Below are positions 1 through 8,944 of a DNA stretch of 64,000 nucleotides, one piece after another. Under the pieces are notes generated by a model. The model was not told the DNA's origin. It saw only the letters and a list, made by a program, of their open reading frames with translations, and made no database searches. The translations under genes and the position numbers were made by a program. The DNA is taken from assembly GCA_905221605.1 (NCBI GenBank), contig CAJNDS010001491.1, forward strand, positions 310,360-374,359, given 5' to 3'. The number at the start of each line of letters is the position of its first letter. The first letter of the stretch is position 1. This DNA comes from Symbiodinium natans. Its lineage: Eukaryota; Sar; Dinophyceae; Suessiales; Symbiodiniaceae.

Positions 1-56
1 ATTTAGGGGTTTGTAGCTACGCAGCCCTGCCTAGCCGAAACTTGAACCTCAAACCG

Positions 57-640
57 TGACTTCTAGGAACTGCTTCTTACTTCGGAGCATCGCCACATGG
101 CACGCGCCTGCAACAAGCCTGCCTGCCCTATACCCTTTATCCTAAACCCTAAAGCCTGAACCCTAAACCCTGAACCCTAAGTTCATGTGAGGCCGCCACT
201 CGGCTCCAGTTCCAGGATGCTCGGTTCAGATCATAGACTCGGGCGTTGACCTGAATGACTCTCAGACGCAAGGCGTCGGGTTTCGGATCTTTCGGGCTCT
301 TTACCCCTAAGCTGCAAACCTGTAAAGGCCAAACGCCCAGACAAAAGCCACCTTAAAAACCCCATAGAAGACCTTAGCACAAGGGCTAAAACACCCTTTA
401 AACAACCCAAGCGCCGGCTAAAACAAAAAAAAAGCGCGCACACACACTCATATATATGTATATATATATATATATACCGTATACCCGCAGTAAAAACAAA
501 AAACAGCAAAACAAGCGCCACAAACAATGGGCCGTGACAACCAACAAAAAACCATCGCGCCCCAGACAGAAAGCTCCGGACGTTATCCATGAAGTGGTCC
601 AGCGCGTTAAAGTCGGGAAAGGCAGCTCCTCAGTCGGCCA
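57..640 (-). CDS. Candidate exons of a minus-strand gene
   Basis: Three segments between heptad tracts have coding character on the minus strand: 628-561 (FPDFNALDHFMDNVRSFLSG, acceptor ACTGAG|G, GC donor), about 275-184 (DALRLRVIQVNARVYDLNRA) and about 135-57 (AGACHVAMLRSKKQFLEV, GT donor). They probably belong with segments at 1925-1848 (AISETVFCRMPHTGAEFAVA) and 1555-1485 (GNVSAAPAAGALDRLQIQ). Exon joins are not established and the plus strand is open across some of them. Confidence 0.35.
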
Positions 641-2081
641 GAAGACGTTTTTTCCTATTTGTAAAGGGGGCGCATAGGGCTTGAGGGGATATAGGAGTTT
701 AAGAGGGCTCTCTGATTTTTTCCTTGTCTGCAGGGTTTAAGAGTTCGGGGCTTGGGGTTTCGGAGCCTTGGGCTTAGGGATTCAGAGTCTCTACAGGGCT
801 CCAGAGTATAGGACTTCATGGTGAAGAGTCTTGGGATGAGAAGTGGGGTAAGTATAGTTCTATCTACCTATCTATATATATATATATGTGTGACCTGAAT
901 TAGGCTACTTCTACCCCTCCTTATCACTACCCTGAGAACCTCTGTTTGGTGTTTAGCGCCCAGTGTGAACGAGGCTTCGGGGCTTTTCAAAGTTCAATTC
1001 GCCTTCTTAGAGGAAGCCCCCAAAAAGGGTACCCCCAATGTAGGTAAAACCCCATAAACCTCTGTCTTACCTGGCATGAGGCTCGGGCTCAACAGCGGCT
1101 GCACTCCCCCGGAAGCGCTGCCTTCTGTGGGTCTAAGGGGTCTGAGGGTTCAAGGGGGGTAGAGGGCTCAAGGGCTTGGGGCTTAAGGTTTGGCCGGTTT
1201 AGTCGCGGTCGCCCTTCTAAGAATGCACAAACCTTGGGGACGAAATGAACCCTCAAATTGGGGTCATATACCCTGCACAACTCTAATTCCTATTAAGGTA
1301 TATGAACCTTTTAAACCCTTTTAGGGTTCGGTCGTATAACTGCTATATTTCCTATTAAGGTATACGAACCTTTTAAACCCTTTTAGGGTTCATTATGTCC
1401 CCTAAACCCTAAACCCCTAACCCCTAACCACTAAACCCTAAACCCTAAACCCTAACCCTTCCAAGGAAAGGGCCAGGTATGTAGTTACCAGTTGAATCTG
1501 CAGCCTATCGAGGGCGCCAGCTGCAGGAGCCGCCGAAACGTTGCCTGAGGCATGCTCAAAGATGTGCAGTTTGGGGATTAGGGTTTAGGGCTCAGGGTTT
1601 GGGGTTTAGGGCCTAAACCCCGCCACCAAAAACCCGATAACCCCCCCTTAACCGCCCGAATAGCCACAACATGAAGACTTATGAAGCATAGCATTCATGA
1701 GTGAACTTGGAAGACGTGAGGTCATGGAGCCTTGCGTGCCCCCCCCCCCCTCCCTAAGTCCTGAGTCCATGAAACATATCGGCATTGCTATGGATCCCTG
1801 AGGTTGAAGGTTTAAGGTTTGAGGTTTAGACTTTGGGGTATAGGGTTTCGGATGTCGGTAGCCACCGCGAACTCGGCCCCTGTATGAGGCATCCGGCAAA
1901 AGACAGTCTCAGAGATGGCGACTGAGGGCATAGGACATAGGATCCCTTTGACTTATCTCGCTTACTTTTACCCTATACTAGGTATGCCACGCAACCATCC
2001 CAAGATGGTTAAGCAGAGGCCTTCCAACTTTGGTACTCACTCAACATTTTGATGGTTCTGATCTGGGTTATTTGCTGGAGA

Positions 2082-2150
2082 TGGTGATGATGATGATGAT
2101 GGTGATCATGATGAGGATGATGATGAGGATGATGATGATGATGATGATGA
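2082..2150 (+). repeat. (ATG)n tract
   Basis: Trinucleotide repeat; a longer one lies at 8300-8375. Confidence 0.9.
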
Positions 2151-2227
2151 CGACGTTTGGTATGTTTTCAATAATGAGCCCTAACTCAGCCCCAAACTCT
2201 GACCTTGCAGGGCGAACTCTATGCTGC

Positions 2228-2284
2228 CTCGCTTGGTCTGAGGACCATGAGGCCCGCGTTGAAGTCCGCAATATGTCCGGACTC
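2228..2284 (-). CDS. Candidate exon with glycosyltransferase family 8 (glycogenin-like) motif
   Basis: A 57-base segment bounded by a CTCAG|G acceptor and a GC donor encodes ESGHIADFNAGLMVLRPSE. The core FNAGLMVLRPS resembles the FN(A/S)G-V--L-PS segment of glycosyltransferase family 8 (glycogenin/galactinol synthase type), which shapes the sugar-nucleotide site. GC3 is about 74 percent on this strand. The plus strand is also open and has a good acceptor (CTTGCAG|G), so the strand is likely but not certain. Possible companion exons lie nearby on the minus strand (next entries). The metal-binding DxD segment was not found. Confidence 0.4.
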
Positions 2285-2300
2285 CTGAGTCCATCGTTCA

Positions 2301-2396
2301 TAGGGTTTAGGGTTTAGGGTTTAGGGTTTAGGGTTTAGGGTTTAGGGTTTAGGGTTTAGGGTTTAGGGTTTAGGGTTTAGGGTTTAGGGTTTAGGG
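2301..2396 (+). repeat. TTTAGGG array
   Basis: About 14 near-perfect tandem heptamers directly after the GT8-like exon. Confidence 0.95.
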
Positions 2397-2634
2397 TCCA
2401 GGGCTTGCTTCTCTTTGGATTTGGCATCTAAGGCGCAGGGGTCCAAGACCCTAAACCCCGCCCCCCCCCCTCCCTCCAAGAAGTGCGAAGTAATGGGCAA
2501 ACTGGTCCTGGGAGGCTTGGCTGTTCTGGCAATACAGGTTTTAGAGTTTTCGGAAACCGGAGGAATCAGCAGCTCGATGTGCAAAGACGAGATGCACCCA
2601 AGCTTAGGAGGAGCAGGGAGCGGCAAGCCTCAAT

Positions 2635-2983
2635 TCAGCTTTGCACGCCTGGAATTCGAAAACCCCTGTGGCTACATTCACAAGCTGGAAGAGACAATTT
2701 TTTGTTTGCCTGCGCATTCTCTGCGTCTGCCGCTTCCTTCAACTTTGTGTGACAGCCATACGAAACGCGCATGTCCTCTCGTAAGCCCATGAATACACCG
2801 ACACCAAAGCTCTTGCAGACCTTCTTTGCCGCCTTGTACTTGGCTCTCTGTGCCACATCAAACCATGTCTCTATCTTTTGTTGATGAACTTGGAGCGCCT
2901 GTCCCAGATGTGGACTGCCTTCCCTTTGTGCTTTGTGATCTGCTTCAACTTCATGCGGTACTGCACCGGAGGCACCGCGGTGC
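2635..2983 (-). pseudogene. Coding-like segment with an apparent frameshift
   Basis: After a TATAG|G acceptor the minus strand reads VQYRMKLKQITKHKGKAVHI and on to WDRRSKFINK with strongly GC-ended codons. A stop follows at once, but shifting frame at a run of four A's near 2876 continues as IETWFDVAQRAKYKAAKKVC and GVGVFMGLREDMRVSYG to about 2698. This may be a one-base frameshift (pseudogene or sequencing error) or two exons with a missed short intron. No family recognised. Confidence 0.35.
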
Positions 2984-3086
2984 CCTATAGGACGAAGCTC
3001 GAAGCTCCGGACTCAGACATTGAACCAACGGCTTGGGCGTCTAGGTCTTATTCGGTGTTAAGTTCAGCTGATATTTGGAGTACATG

Positions 3087-3200
3087 CTTGCAGGTTCGTG
3101 GCACTTCATAGCCAATTACATCTGTATTCATAACCAGCTTACAAGGCTCTCTTTCATTACCCAAATATGGTTAAAATTTATGGTTATAAGTACCCGCAAG
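3087..3200 (+). mobile_element. Family D TIR element
   Basis: 114 bp, CTTGCAGGTTCGTGGCACTT to ATAAGTACCCGCAAG; diverged copy. Confidence 0.5.
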
Positions 3201-4310
3201 TAAGACCCCCAAGCCCTAAACCCTAAACCCTAAACCCTAAACCCCAAAAGCCTGGACACCCGAACCTGGGGTCCCCAGCGGCTTCCTGGGTCGGCGCCTT
3301 CCCCAGGTCCCGGGCCTTTATCCGAGGGGAGCAGTTAGGATTCCAAGTTCATGCGGGTCTAGGGTTTAGGGTTGAGGGTTTGGGGTTGAGGGTTGAGGAT
3401 TGAGGGTTTAGGGTTCAGGGTGAGCCTAAAGCCATGAATGACTAAATACTAGTCCCCTAACCCTAAACTTAGCGCTTCGGGCTTAGGGCTTAGGGCTTCG
3501 GGTGTGGGGTTTAGGGCTTGGGGTTTAGGGTTTAGGGTTTAGGGGTTTTACATCAGGGTTCCCAAACTAAGTGCACACACACGTAGAGATGCACTGTGGG
3601 GTTCTTGCGCTAAAGGGTGCAGTAGGAAACACATTGGCGGCTTGCCCGAAACTTGTACGTAGGCACCGCACACACCTTGTGTCAAAATCTAACACCTGGG
3701 ACCCTGAACCCTGAACCCTAAACCCTAAACCCTGATGTATGGATTCTTGGACGTGTCGAGTGCATCGCTCACAAACCAAGATCCGCTTCGTGCCTCCACG
3801 CGACTTCACGGTGAAATGTTGGACAAAGTGAGACCCTCAAGTTTTTTCGGGCTAAGGGTTTAGGGTGTAGGGTTAAAGGGGTTTGGGGTTGAGGGTTTAG
3901 GGTTTAGGGTCAAAGAAGCTTGCTACTTCAACACCAAGAAACGGAAACCTTGTTCATATCAAAGGATGACTCCCCCAAAGGGTCCCTTAAACCCCTCCAC
4001 CCTAAAGCCTACAAACCCTAAACAAGCCCTAAATACACCCAAACCCTACACATCCCTAAACACACTAAACCCTATAAACCTTACACAAACGCCTATAAAG
4101 CCTATAACTCGCTGCAAGCCCTAAACCCCAAACCCCAAACTCGCCAACCCTAAGCGCCAGGTAGAGTGCCTAAACCCCAAACCCTAAACTCGCCAACCCT
4201 CAGGCCAGGTAGAGTGCGCAGACCTTCTTGGCTTGGCCCCCGGACTGCGGAGAGCTCCGGTGCCTCACAGAGATCATCGCTGTTCTGCGTTAAGACCTGT
4301 GGCTTGGGTT

Positions 4311-4545
4311 TGGGGTTTAGGGTTTAGGGTTTAGGGTTTCGGGTTTAGGGTTTATAGGGTTTAGGGTTTAGGGTTTAGGGTTTAGGGTTTAGGGTTTGGG
4401 GTTTGGGGTTTGGGGTTTGGGGTTTGGGGTTTGGGGTTTGGGGTTTGGGGTTTGGGGTTTGGGTTTTGGGGTTTGGGGTTTGGGGTTTGAGCTTTGGGGT
4501 TTGGGTTTTGGGGTTTGGGGTTTGGGGTTTGAGCTTTGGGGTTTA
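4311..4545 (+). repeat. TTTAGGG array turning into TTTGGGG
   Basis: The first part is TTTAGGG; from about 4395 the unit is TTTGGGG for about 15 copies, showing local homogenisation of a variant. Confidence 0.9.
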
Positions 4546-4776
4546 GGTTTGGCTTAGGAGCTGCAACAAAAGCCCAAAGACATCCAGGCCCAACAGAGCA
4601 ACCGGCTTGAATTTTCTACAAATTCCACCCCGCATGAACCCACCTTCAGCCTTAAAATCGTAAGCTCTCGACTCTGGGCCAGGAGGTTTCAGGGTTTTGG
4701 GTGGAAAGGGTCGCCCACCCTTGGCCTTGGCACGACCGATGCTTCGGGAGGGAGTGCGACTGTTCTCTGCCATCAT
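4543..4776 (-). CDS. Possible 77-aa open frame with ATG start
   Basis: The frame MMAENSRTPSRSIGRAKAKG... runs 77 codons to a TAA, with a basic N-terminus and a hydrophobic end (VALLGLDVFGLLLQLL). It lies beside a TTTGGGG array and overlaps none of it. Codon use is less GC-ended than in the PPR gene. It could be a first exon rather than a whole gene. Confidence 0.25.
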   Translation of the reverse strand: MMAENSRTPSRSIGRAKAKGGRPFPPKTLKPPGPESRAYDFKAEGGFMRGGICRKFKPVALLGLDVFGLLLQLLSQT

Positions 4777-5013
4777 TTTTCAGCTTGCACCTCTTGCAAC
4801 GGCAGTGCCTGTATCTACGTGTGAGTATGCACTGTACATTGGGCTCATGTTCCGCCGGGGCCTTGTGCTTGTGCCCTCAGCGGCCTGTATTGAATGAGCA
4901 TGTCGTGAACACGCGTGAAGTGAAGGTCGTGCAGCAAAAGGATCTCTGAAACGTCTCCGTAACTCCCCAGAACGGCTTTACAAAGGGAGCATCGCAAACG
5001 TAAAACCAAGCTC

Positions 5014-5126
5014 CTTGGTAGCCCGGTAACCATGTCACAACAAGGGCACCCTTTGTTGGGTTGGCTAGTTTATGAGAGAACCTTGAACCAAACGAAAGGG
5101 AAAAAGGGTACCACTGGGCTACCAAG
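5014..5126 (-). mobile_element. Family A TIR element at the stop codon of the secreted-protein gene
   Basis: 113 bp, CTTGGTAGCCC...GGGCTACCAAG, flanked by GCTC at 5010-5013 and 5127-5130. The gene's TGA (5129-5131) lies across the inner target copy, so the stop survives whether or not the element is spliced out. Confidence 0.85.
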
Positions 5127-5128
5127 GC

Positions 5129-5794
5129 TCAGAAGCAGCCAGAGCAGCCGGACGTGTACTGCCAGGACCCCATCGGAACCCATTGGCACCAGTTGGCACA
5201 GCCGCCTCTGTATGGCCCGGCCGGTGCCCCCAACGGCCGCGGCTGTCCATCACAGCCAAGACATGAAGAAACGTACTGCCAGGAAGGGTTCGGAACCCAC
5301 TGGCACCAGCTCGCGCAGGAAGGGCCATAGTACACGGCATTGCCAGAGCCACGGTAGCCACGGCACTCAGGCACGTACTGCAAGCTTCCCCAAGGGATCG
5401 TGCTGCACCAGCTTGGGTAGCTGAAGAGAGACTTCCCCCTGAGGTTGGTCGGTGCACTCTCCGGCTTGGGCTCTCCGATCGCTTCAGCTTGGGCATGGTT
5501 CGCTGGCTCTGTGACATTGGCCTCCGATGCATTCGCAGGGGGCTCTGCACCGGCTGCACAAAGGTAGCAGAGCTCAATGCTCGTCCATGCAGGCCCCGGC
5601 ACCCACAGGCACCAATCGGCACAGCCCGGCGTAGTTGAAACTTGGCTGGTGGCCGTGCTGTTGCCCCGGCAGTCGCTGACAAACTCAAGTGCTCTCATGG
5701 GGATCCAGGCACACCAGTCGGAGGCAGGGACGTCCGGCGTGCCCGCCGCAGCGACCGGGGCGAGGACGAGGAGCAAGAGAGCGCGGAGAGACAT
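5129..5794 (-). CDS. Secreted Cys/Trp-repeat protein, 221 aa
   Basis: The product starts with a clear signal peptide (MSLRALLLLVLAPVAAAG, residues 1-18), so it should enter the secretory pathway. The mature part carries five copies of a module of the form xWCxWxPxxxxxYxxxC; the last two (ASWCQWVPNPSWQYVSSC and ANWCQWVPMGSWQYTSGC) are best preserved and end in CxGC. A Pro/Glu/Ala-rich linker between modules 2 and 3 holds two Asn-glycosylation sequons, with a third just before module 2. I chose the ATG at 5794 rather than the in-frame one 21 bases upstream because it lies one base after a pyrimidine-rich tract ending CTCAG, which looks like a trans-splice (spliced-leader) acceptor. No introns. 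The TGA overlaps the target-site copy of a TIR element. I do not recognise a named family; surface lectin-like or matrix roles are guesses. Confidence 0.75.
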   Translation of the reverse strand: MSLRALLLLVLAPVAAAGTPDVPASDWCAWIPMRALEFVSDCRGNSTATSQVSTTPGCADWCLWVPGPAWTSIELCYLCAAGAEPPANASEANVTEPANHAQAEAIGEPKPESAPTNLRGKSLFSYPSWCSTIPWGSLQYVPECRGYRGSGNAVYYGPSCASWCQWVPNPSWQYVSSCLGCDGQPRPLGAPAGPYRGGCANWCQWVPMGSWQYTSGCSGCF

Positions 5795-5815
5795 GCTGAG
5801 GAGAGGACAACACAA
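5795..5815 (-). promoter_or_regulatory. Probable trans-splice acceptor of the secreted-protein gene
   Basis: On the minus strand a pyrimidine-rich TTGTGTTGTCCTCTCCTCAG ends one base before the ATG. Dinoflagellate mRNAs receive a 22-nt spliced leader at such AG sites. No leader sequence itself is present, as expected. Confidence 0.5.
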
Positions 5816-5910
5816 ATATGCCTGTGGGTGATCGAGCCGTCTCTAGCTGGCATGAGAAGCATGCGTTGCATGTTGGCAACCATAGGCTTAGAAATCCACC
5901 CTAGTCAGCT

Positions 5911-6019
5911 ATTTGCTTAAGAACTCTCCGAAAAATTGATGATAGTCACCCCGTATATGGCCTTTTTAAGAATATCTGCACTTTTTTTTTTTTGGGGGGG
6001 GGGGGGTTCTTAAGCAAAT
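5911..6019 (+). mobile_element. Family I TIR element with T/G run
   Basis: ATTTGCTTAAGAA / TTCTTAAGCAAAT termini, 109 bp, containing a T run directly followed by a G run. A second copy, with the run in the opposite orientation (C then A), is at 59689-59804. Confidence 0.65.
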
Positions 6020-6199
6020 GTAGTAGTGGGCTGCGACATGCTAAGGCGCACATTGTGTACTCGGAGCATGGCAACTGGAGCACGTCGTGAACATGGGTCC
6101 CGTGACCAGCTCTGGGGCAGGGGCCATGTCGCTGTCCATGTAGACCTTGTCAGCTTCTCGCTGGCAAAAGACTGTAGTAGGGTTTAGGAAAGTTTTGGG

Positions 6200-7110
6200 G
6201 GTAAGGTGTAGGGTTTAGGGTTTAGGGTTTAGGGTTGAGAGACATCCTTGCCTTCGTGGCCGGATGAAGCCGAAGAGGGATGGGGGAGGGAGGACCATTC
6301 ACTCCTACACCCCCCTTAGAACCTTAATAAAACAATATGTTTAATATCCTCTTGGGTCTTATAGAAACAAACATAAAGAAAACAACTCCCAAGGGGGATA
6401 CAGACTCCCGAGTGCGCTTTTCTGCAGGCTGGGCGCTCCTGCGGTGAAGTTGACGCCTGGTACCCTAAGCCCGAAAAACCTGACACCCTAAACTGAAAAA
6501 GCCCTGACAATAAACTCTGCAGCCCTAAACCACCGACAAAAAACTCCAAGCCCGAAGTTCTAGCAGAAAGGGCGTGCTGGGGTTTCAGGCTTAAGGGTTC
6601 AGTCTTCAGTGCTTTGGGCTTCAGCGGTTTGGGGAGGTCTAAGGTTCAGGGTTTAACGTGTTCCCTGGAGCGCCGGCTCTTGCTAAAAACTCGGCTGTGG
6701 AAGAGGAGACGTAGATAGAGCAGAGAACAAAAGGTCGAGTCAGCCAGCCAAACTCAGGGTCTGGGGTTTCAGGTCTCAAGGGTGTAGGGCTTGGGGTTGA
6801 GACTTATTGAGGTATTGAGGTTCAAGACCCAGCCTTCAACCCCCACCCCCTCCCCCAACAACTGTTTCCAAGCTGGGGTCGGGGGTCAAAAACGATGCCT
6901 TGCTGTCTCGGATGCTAGTTTTTTTTTTTTTTTTTTTTTTTTTTTTGGGGGGGGGGGGGGGGGGGTTCACTAACCAACGCCAACTCCAATAGCCCTCCTA
7001 AACCCTACAACCCAAGAGCCTAAACCTAACATCGTGGGAATGCGTCGCCAAGACACGGCTTTGTCGTAGGAGACGCCTGTAAGGCTGGACAACTGCCAAA
7101 CCTGAGCTGG
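6200..7110. other. No supported gene
   Basis: Short heptad tract (6206-6236), telomere-like degenerate sequence, and T/G homopolymer (6919-6965). Open frames here are short and heptad-derived. Confidence 0.6.
6919..6965 (+). repeat. T-run/G-run junction
   Basis: About 28 T directly followed by about 19 G. Similar junctions: 5982-6006, 57425-57463 (plus strand); 59706-59726 (minus). Confidence 0.95.
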
Positions 7111-7147
<37 letters not shown>

Positions 7148-7531
7148 TGTGTGTGTGTGTGTGTGTCTGTGTGTGTCTGTGTGTGTCTGTGTGTGTGTGT
7201 CTGTGTGTGTGTCTGTGTGTGTGTCTGTGTGTGTGTCTGTGTGTGTGTCTGTGTCTGTGTGTGTGTCTCTGTGTGTGTGTGTGTGTCTGTGTGTATGTCT
7301 GTGTGTGTCTGTGTGTGTCTGTGTGTGTGTGTGTGTGTGGTGTCTGTGCGTGTGTGTCTCTGTGTGTGTCTCTGTGTGTGTGCTCTGTGTGTGTCTCTGT
7401 GTGTATGTCGTGTGTGTCTGTGTGTGTGGTGTGTGTGTCTGTGTGTGTGTCTGTGTGTGTGTGTGTTGTGTTGTGTGTGTGGTGTGTGTGTGTGGTGTGT
7501 GTGTGTGTGTGTGTCTGTGTGTGTGTGTGTG

Positions 7532-7618
<87 letters not shown>

Positions 7619-7635
7619 TGTGTGTGTGTGTGTGT

Positions 7636-7686
<51 letters not shown>

Positions 7687-8075
7687 TGTGTGTCTGTGTG
7701 TGGTGTGTGTGTCTGTGTGTCTGTGTGTCTGTGTGTCTGTGTGTCTGTGTTGTCTGTGGTCTGTGTCTGTCTGTGTGTCTCTGTGTCTCTGTGTTCTCTG
7801 TGTCTCTGTGTCTCTGTGTCTCTGTGTCTCTGTGTCTCTGTGTATCTGTGTCTCTGTCTCTCTGTGTATCTGTGTCTCTGTGTGTGTGTGTGTCTGTGTG
7901 TCTGTGTGTGTCTGTGTGTGTCTGTGTGTGTCTGTGTGTGTCTGTGTGTGTCTGTGTGTGTCTGTGTGTGTCTGTGTGTGTCTGTGTGTGTCTGTGTGTG
8001 TGTCTGTGTGTGTCTGTGTGTGTGTCTCTCTGTCTGTGTGTGTGTGTGTGAGTGAGGGAGTGAGTGAGTGTGTGT
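7111..8075 (+). repeat. GT-rich microsatellite, about 950 bp
   Basis: (TG)n with regular TC interruptions giving CTGTGTG-type higher units, e.g. a 10-mer repeat at 7910-8000. Very long Cys/Val frames here are artefacts. Alternating purine-pyrimidine tracts can adopt Z-DNA. Confidence 0.95.
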
Positions 8076-8299
8076 GCGTGTGTAGTCAGGGCTCCTTTCT
8101 ATCGATCGATCTATTTATGTGCCCACACATGTTATATATATATATATATATGCTTGTTTACATGTATCTTCGTTTAATTATTTCTGCATTTGTTCATTTA
8201 TACATACATACGTTTATATAAAAACAGTACCATATTATATGCATGTATATACATATATACAGATGTGCACACCCTCGTTTGGTTGGTAAGAAGGGGGTA

Positions 8300-8304
8300 T
8301 GACC

Positions 8305-8346
<42 letters not shown>

Positions 8347-8375
8347 CTGATGGTGATGATGATGGTGATGATGGA
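8300..8375 (+). repeat. (ATG)n tract
   Basis: About 22 units with few interruptions. The flank 8131-8275 is AT-rich with (TA)n. Confidence 0.9.
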
Positions 8376-8420
8376 TCACTGTTTGGGGTCTTGTCTTTAG
8401 TGCGGTTTGGGGTTTACCTC

Positions 8421-8506
8421 AAGGCTCCTAATGTAGTTCCTTTTTGGGTTCGATATAGAGCTCTTCGTATAATTACTAGCCGAAACAAGTACTACATAGG
8501 AGCCTT
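8421..8506 (+). mobile_element. Family E palindromic element
   Basis: 86 bp, AAGGCTCCTAATGTAGTTCC to AGTACTACATAGGAGCCTT, overlapping the stop of the exon at 8506-8622. A related copy (AAGGCTCCTAATGTAGTT ... GACTACATGGGAG) is at 9957-10020. Confidence 0.55.
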
Positions 8507-8622
8507 TAGGCAGGGTGCTGCAAGGAAGTGTTGCCGGCAACACACTTCGAGGAAGCGGCCCGGATGATGGCGTAGTTCTTCGCAAAGGCTTGGTATTGCC
8601 TCGGCCAGGCTGCTACACAAAG
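8506..8622 (-). CDS. Terminal exon of an unidentified protein
   Basis: The minus strand reads QAFAKNYAIIRAASSKCV... and ends QHPA with TAA. GC3 is about 81 percent against about 40 percent for the antisense frame, so the strand is well supported. The exon starts after TGTGTAG inside an 82-bp tandem duplication (8597-8760), and its stop codon abuts a palindromic element (8421-8506). Candidate upstream exons lie at 8945-9025, 9170-9240 and beyond. Confidence 0.5.
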   Translation of the reverse strand, partial: LCVAAWPRQYQAFAKNYAIIRAASSKCVAGNTSLQHPA

Positions 8623-8760
8623 ACATTGACGGCTAAAAACCTTAAGTGTTGAAACAGCAAACTCTATCAAATAAACCGTGCCTCGGCCGGGCGGCTACAC
8701 AAAGACGTTGACGGCTAAAATCCTTAAGTGTTGAAACAGCAAACTCTACCATTTAAACCG
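8597..8760 (-). repeat. 82-bp tandem duplication
   Basis: Two copies (8597-8678, 8679-8760) about 90 percent alike, from TGCCTCGGCC to GAAACAGCAAACTCTA. The first overlaps the acceptor of the exon at 8506-8622. Confidence 0.85.
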
Positions 8761-8944
8761 CCCTTTATGACCTCAAAGCCAAAAAACCCCAAAGCCAACT
8801 CCCAAAGACCCAAACCAGCACACCCCCAGTCCAAAACCCCCTCGAGCCCTACTCCCCCAACAGCCACCCAAACCCACGCCCCACCGCCCAAAACCCCCAA
8901 AAAACCCCGAAAAACCCTAAACTTTGCCCTAAACCGCCAACCCC

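Noticed and set aside
7111-8221. Very long Cys/Val open frames (>300 codons)
   Set aside because: They translate a TG microsatellite in all three frames; no start context or complexity.
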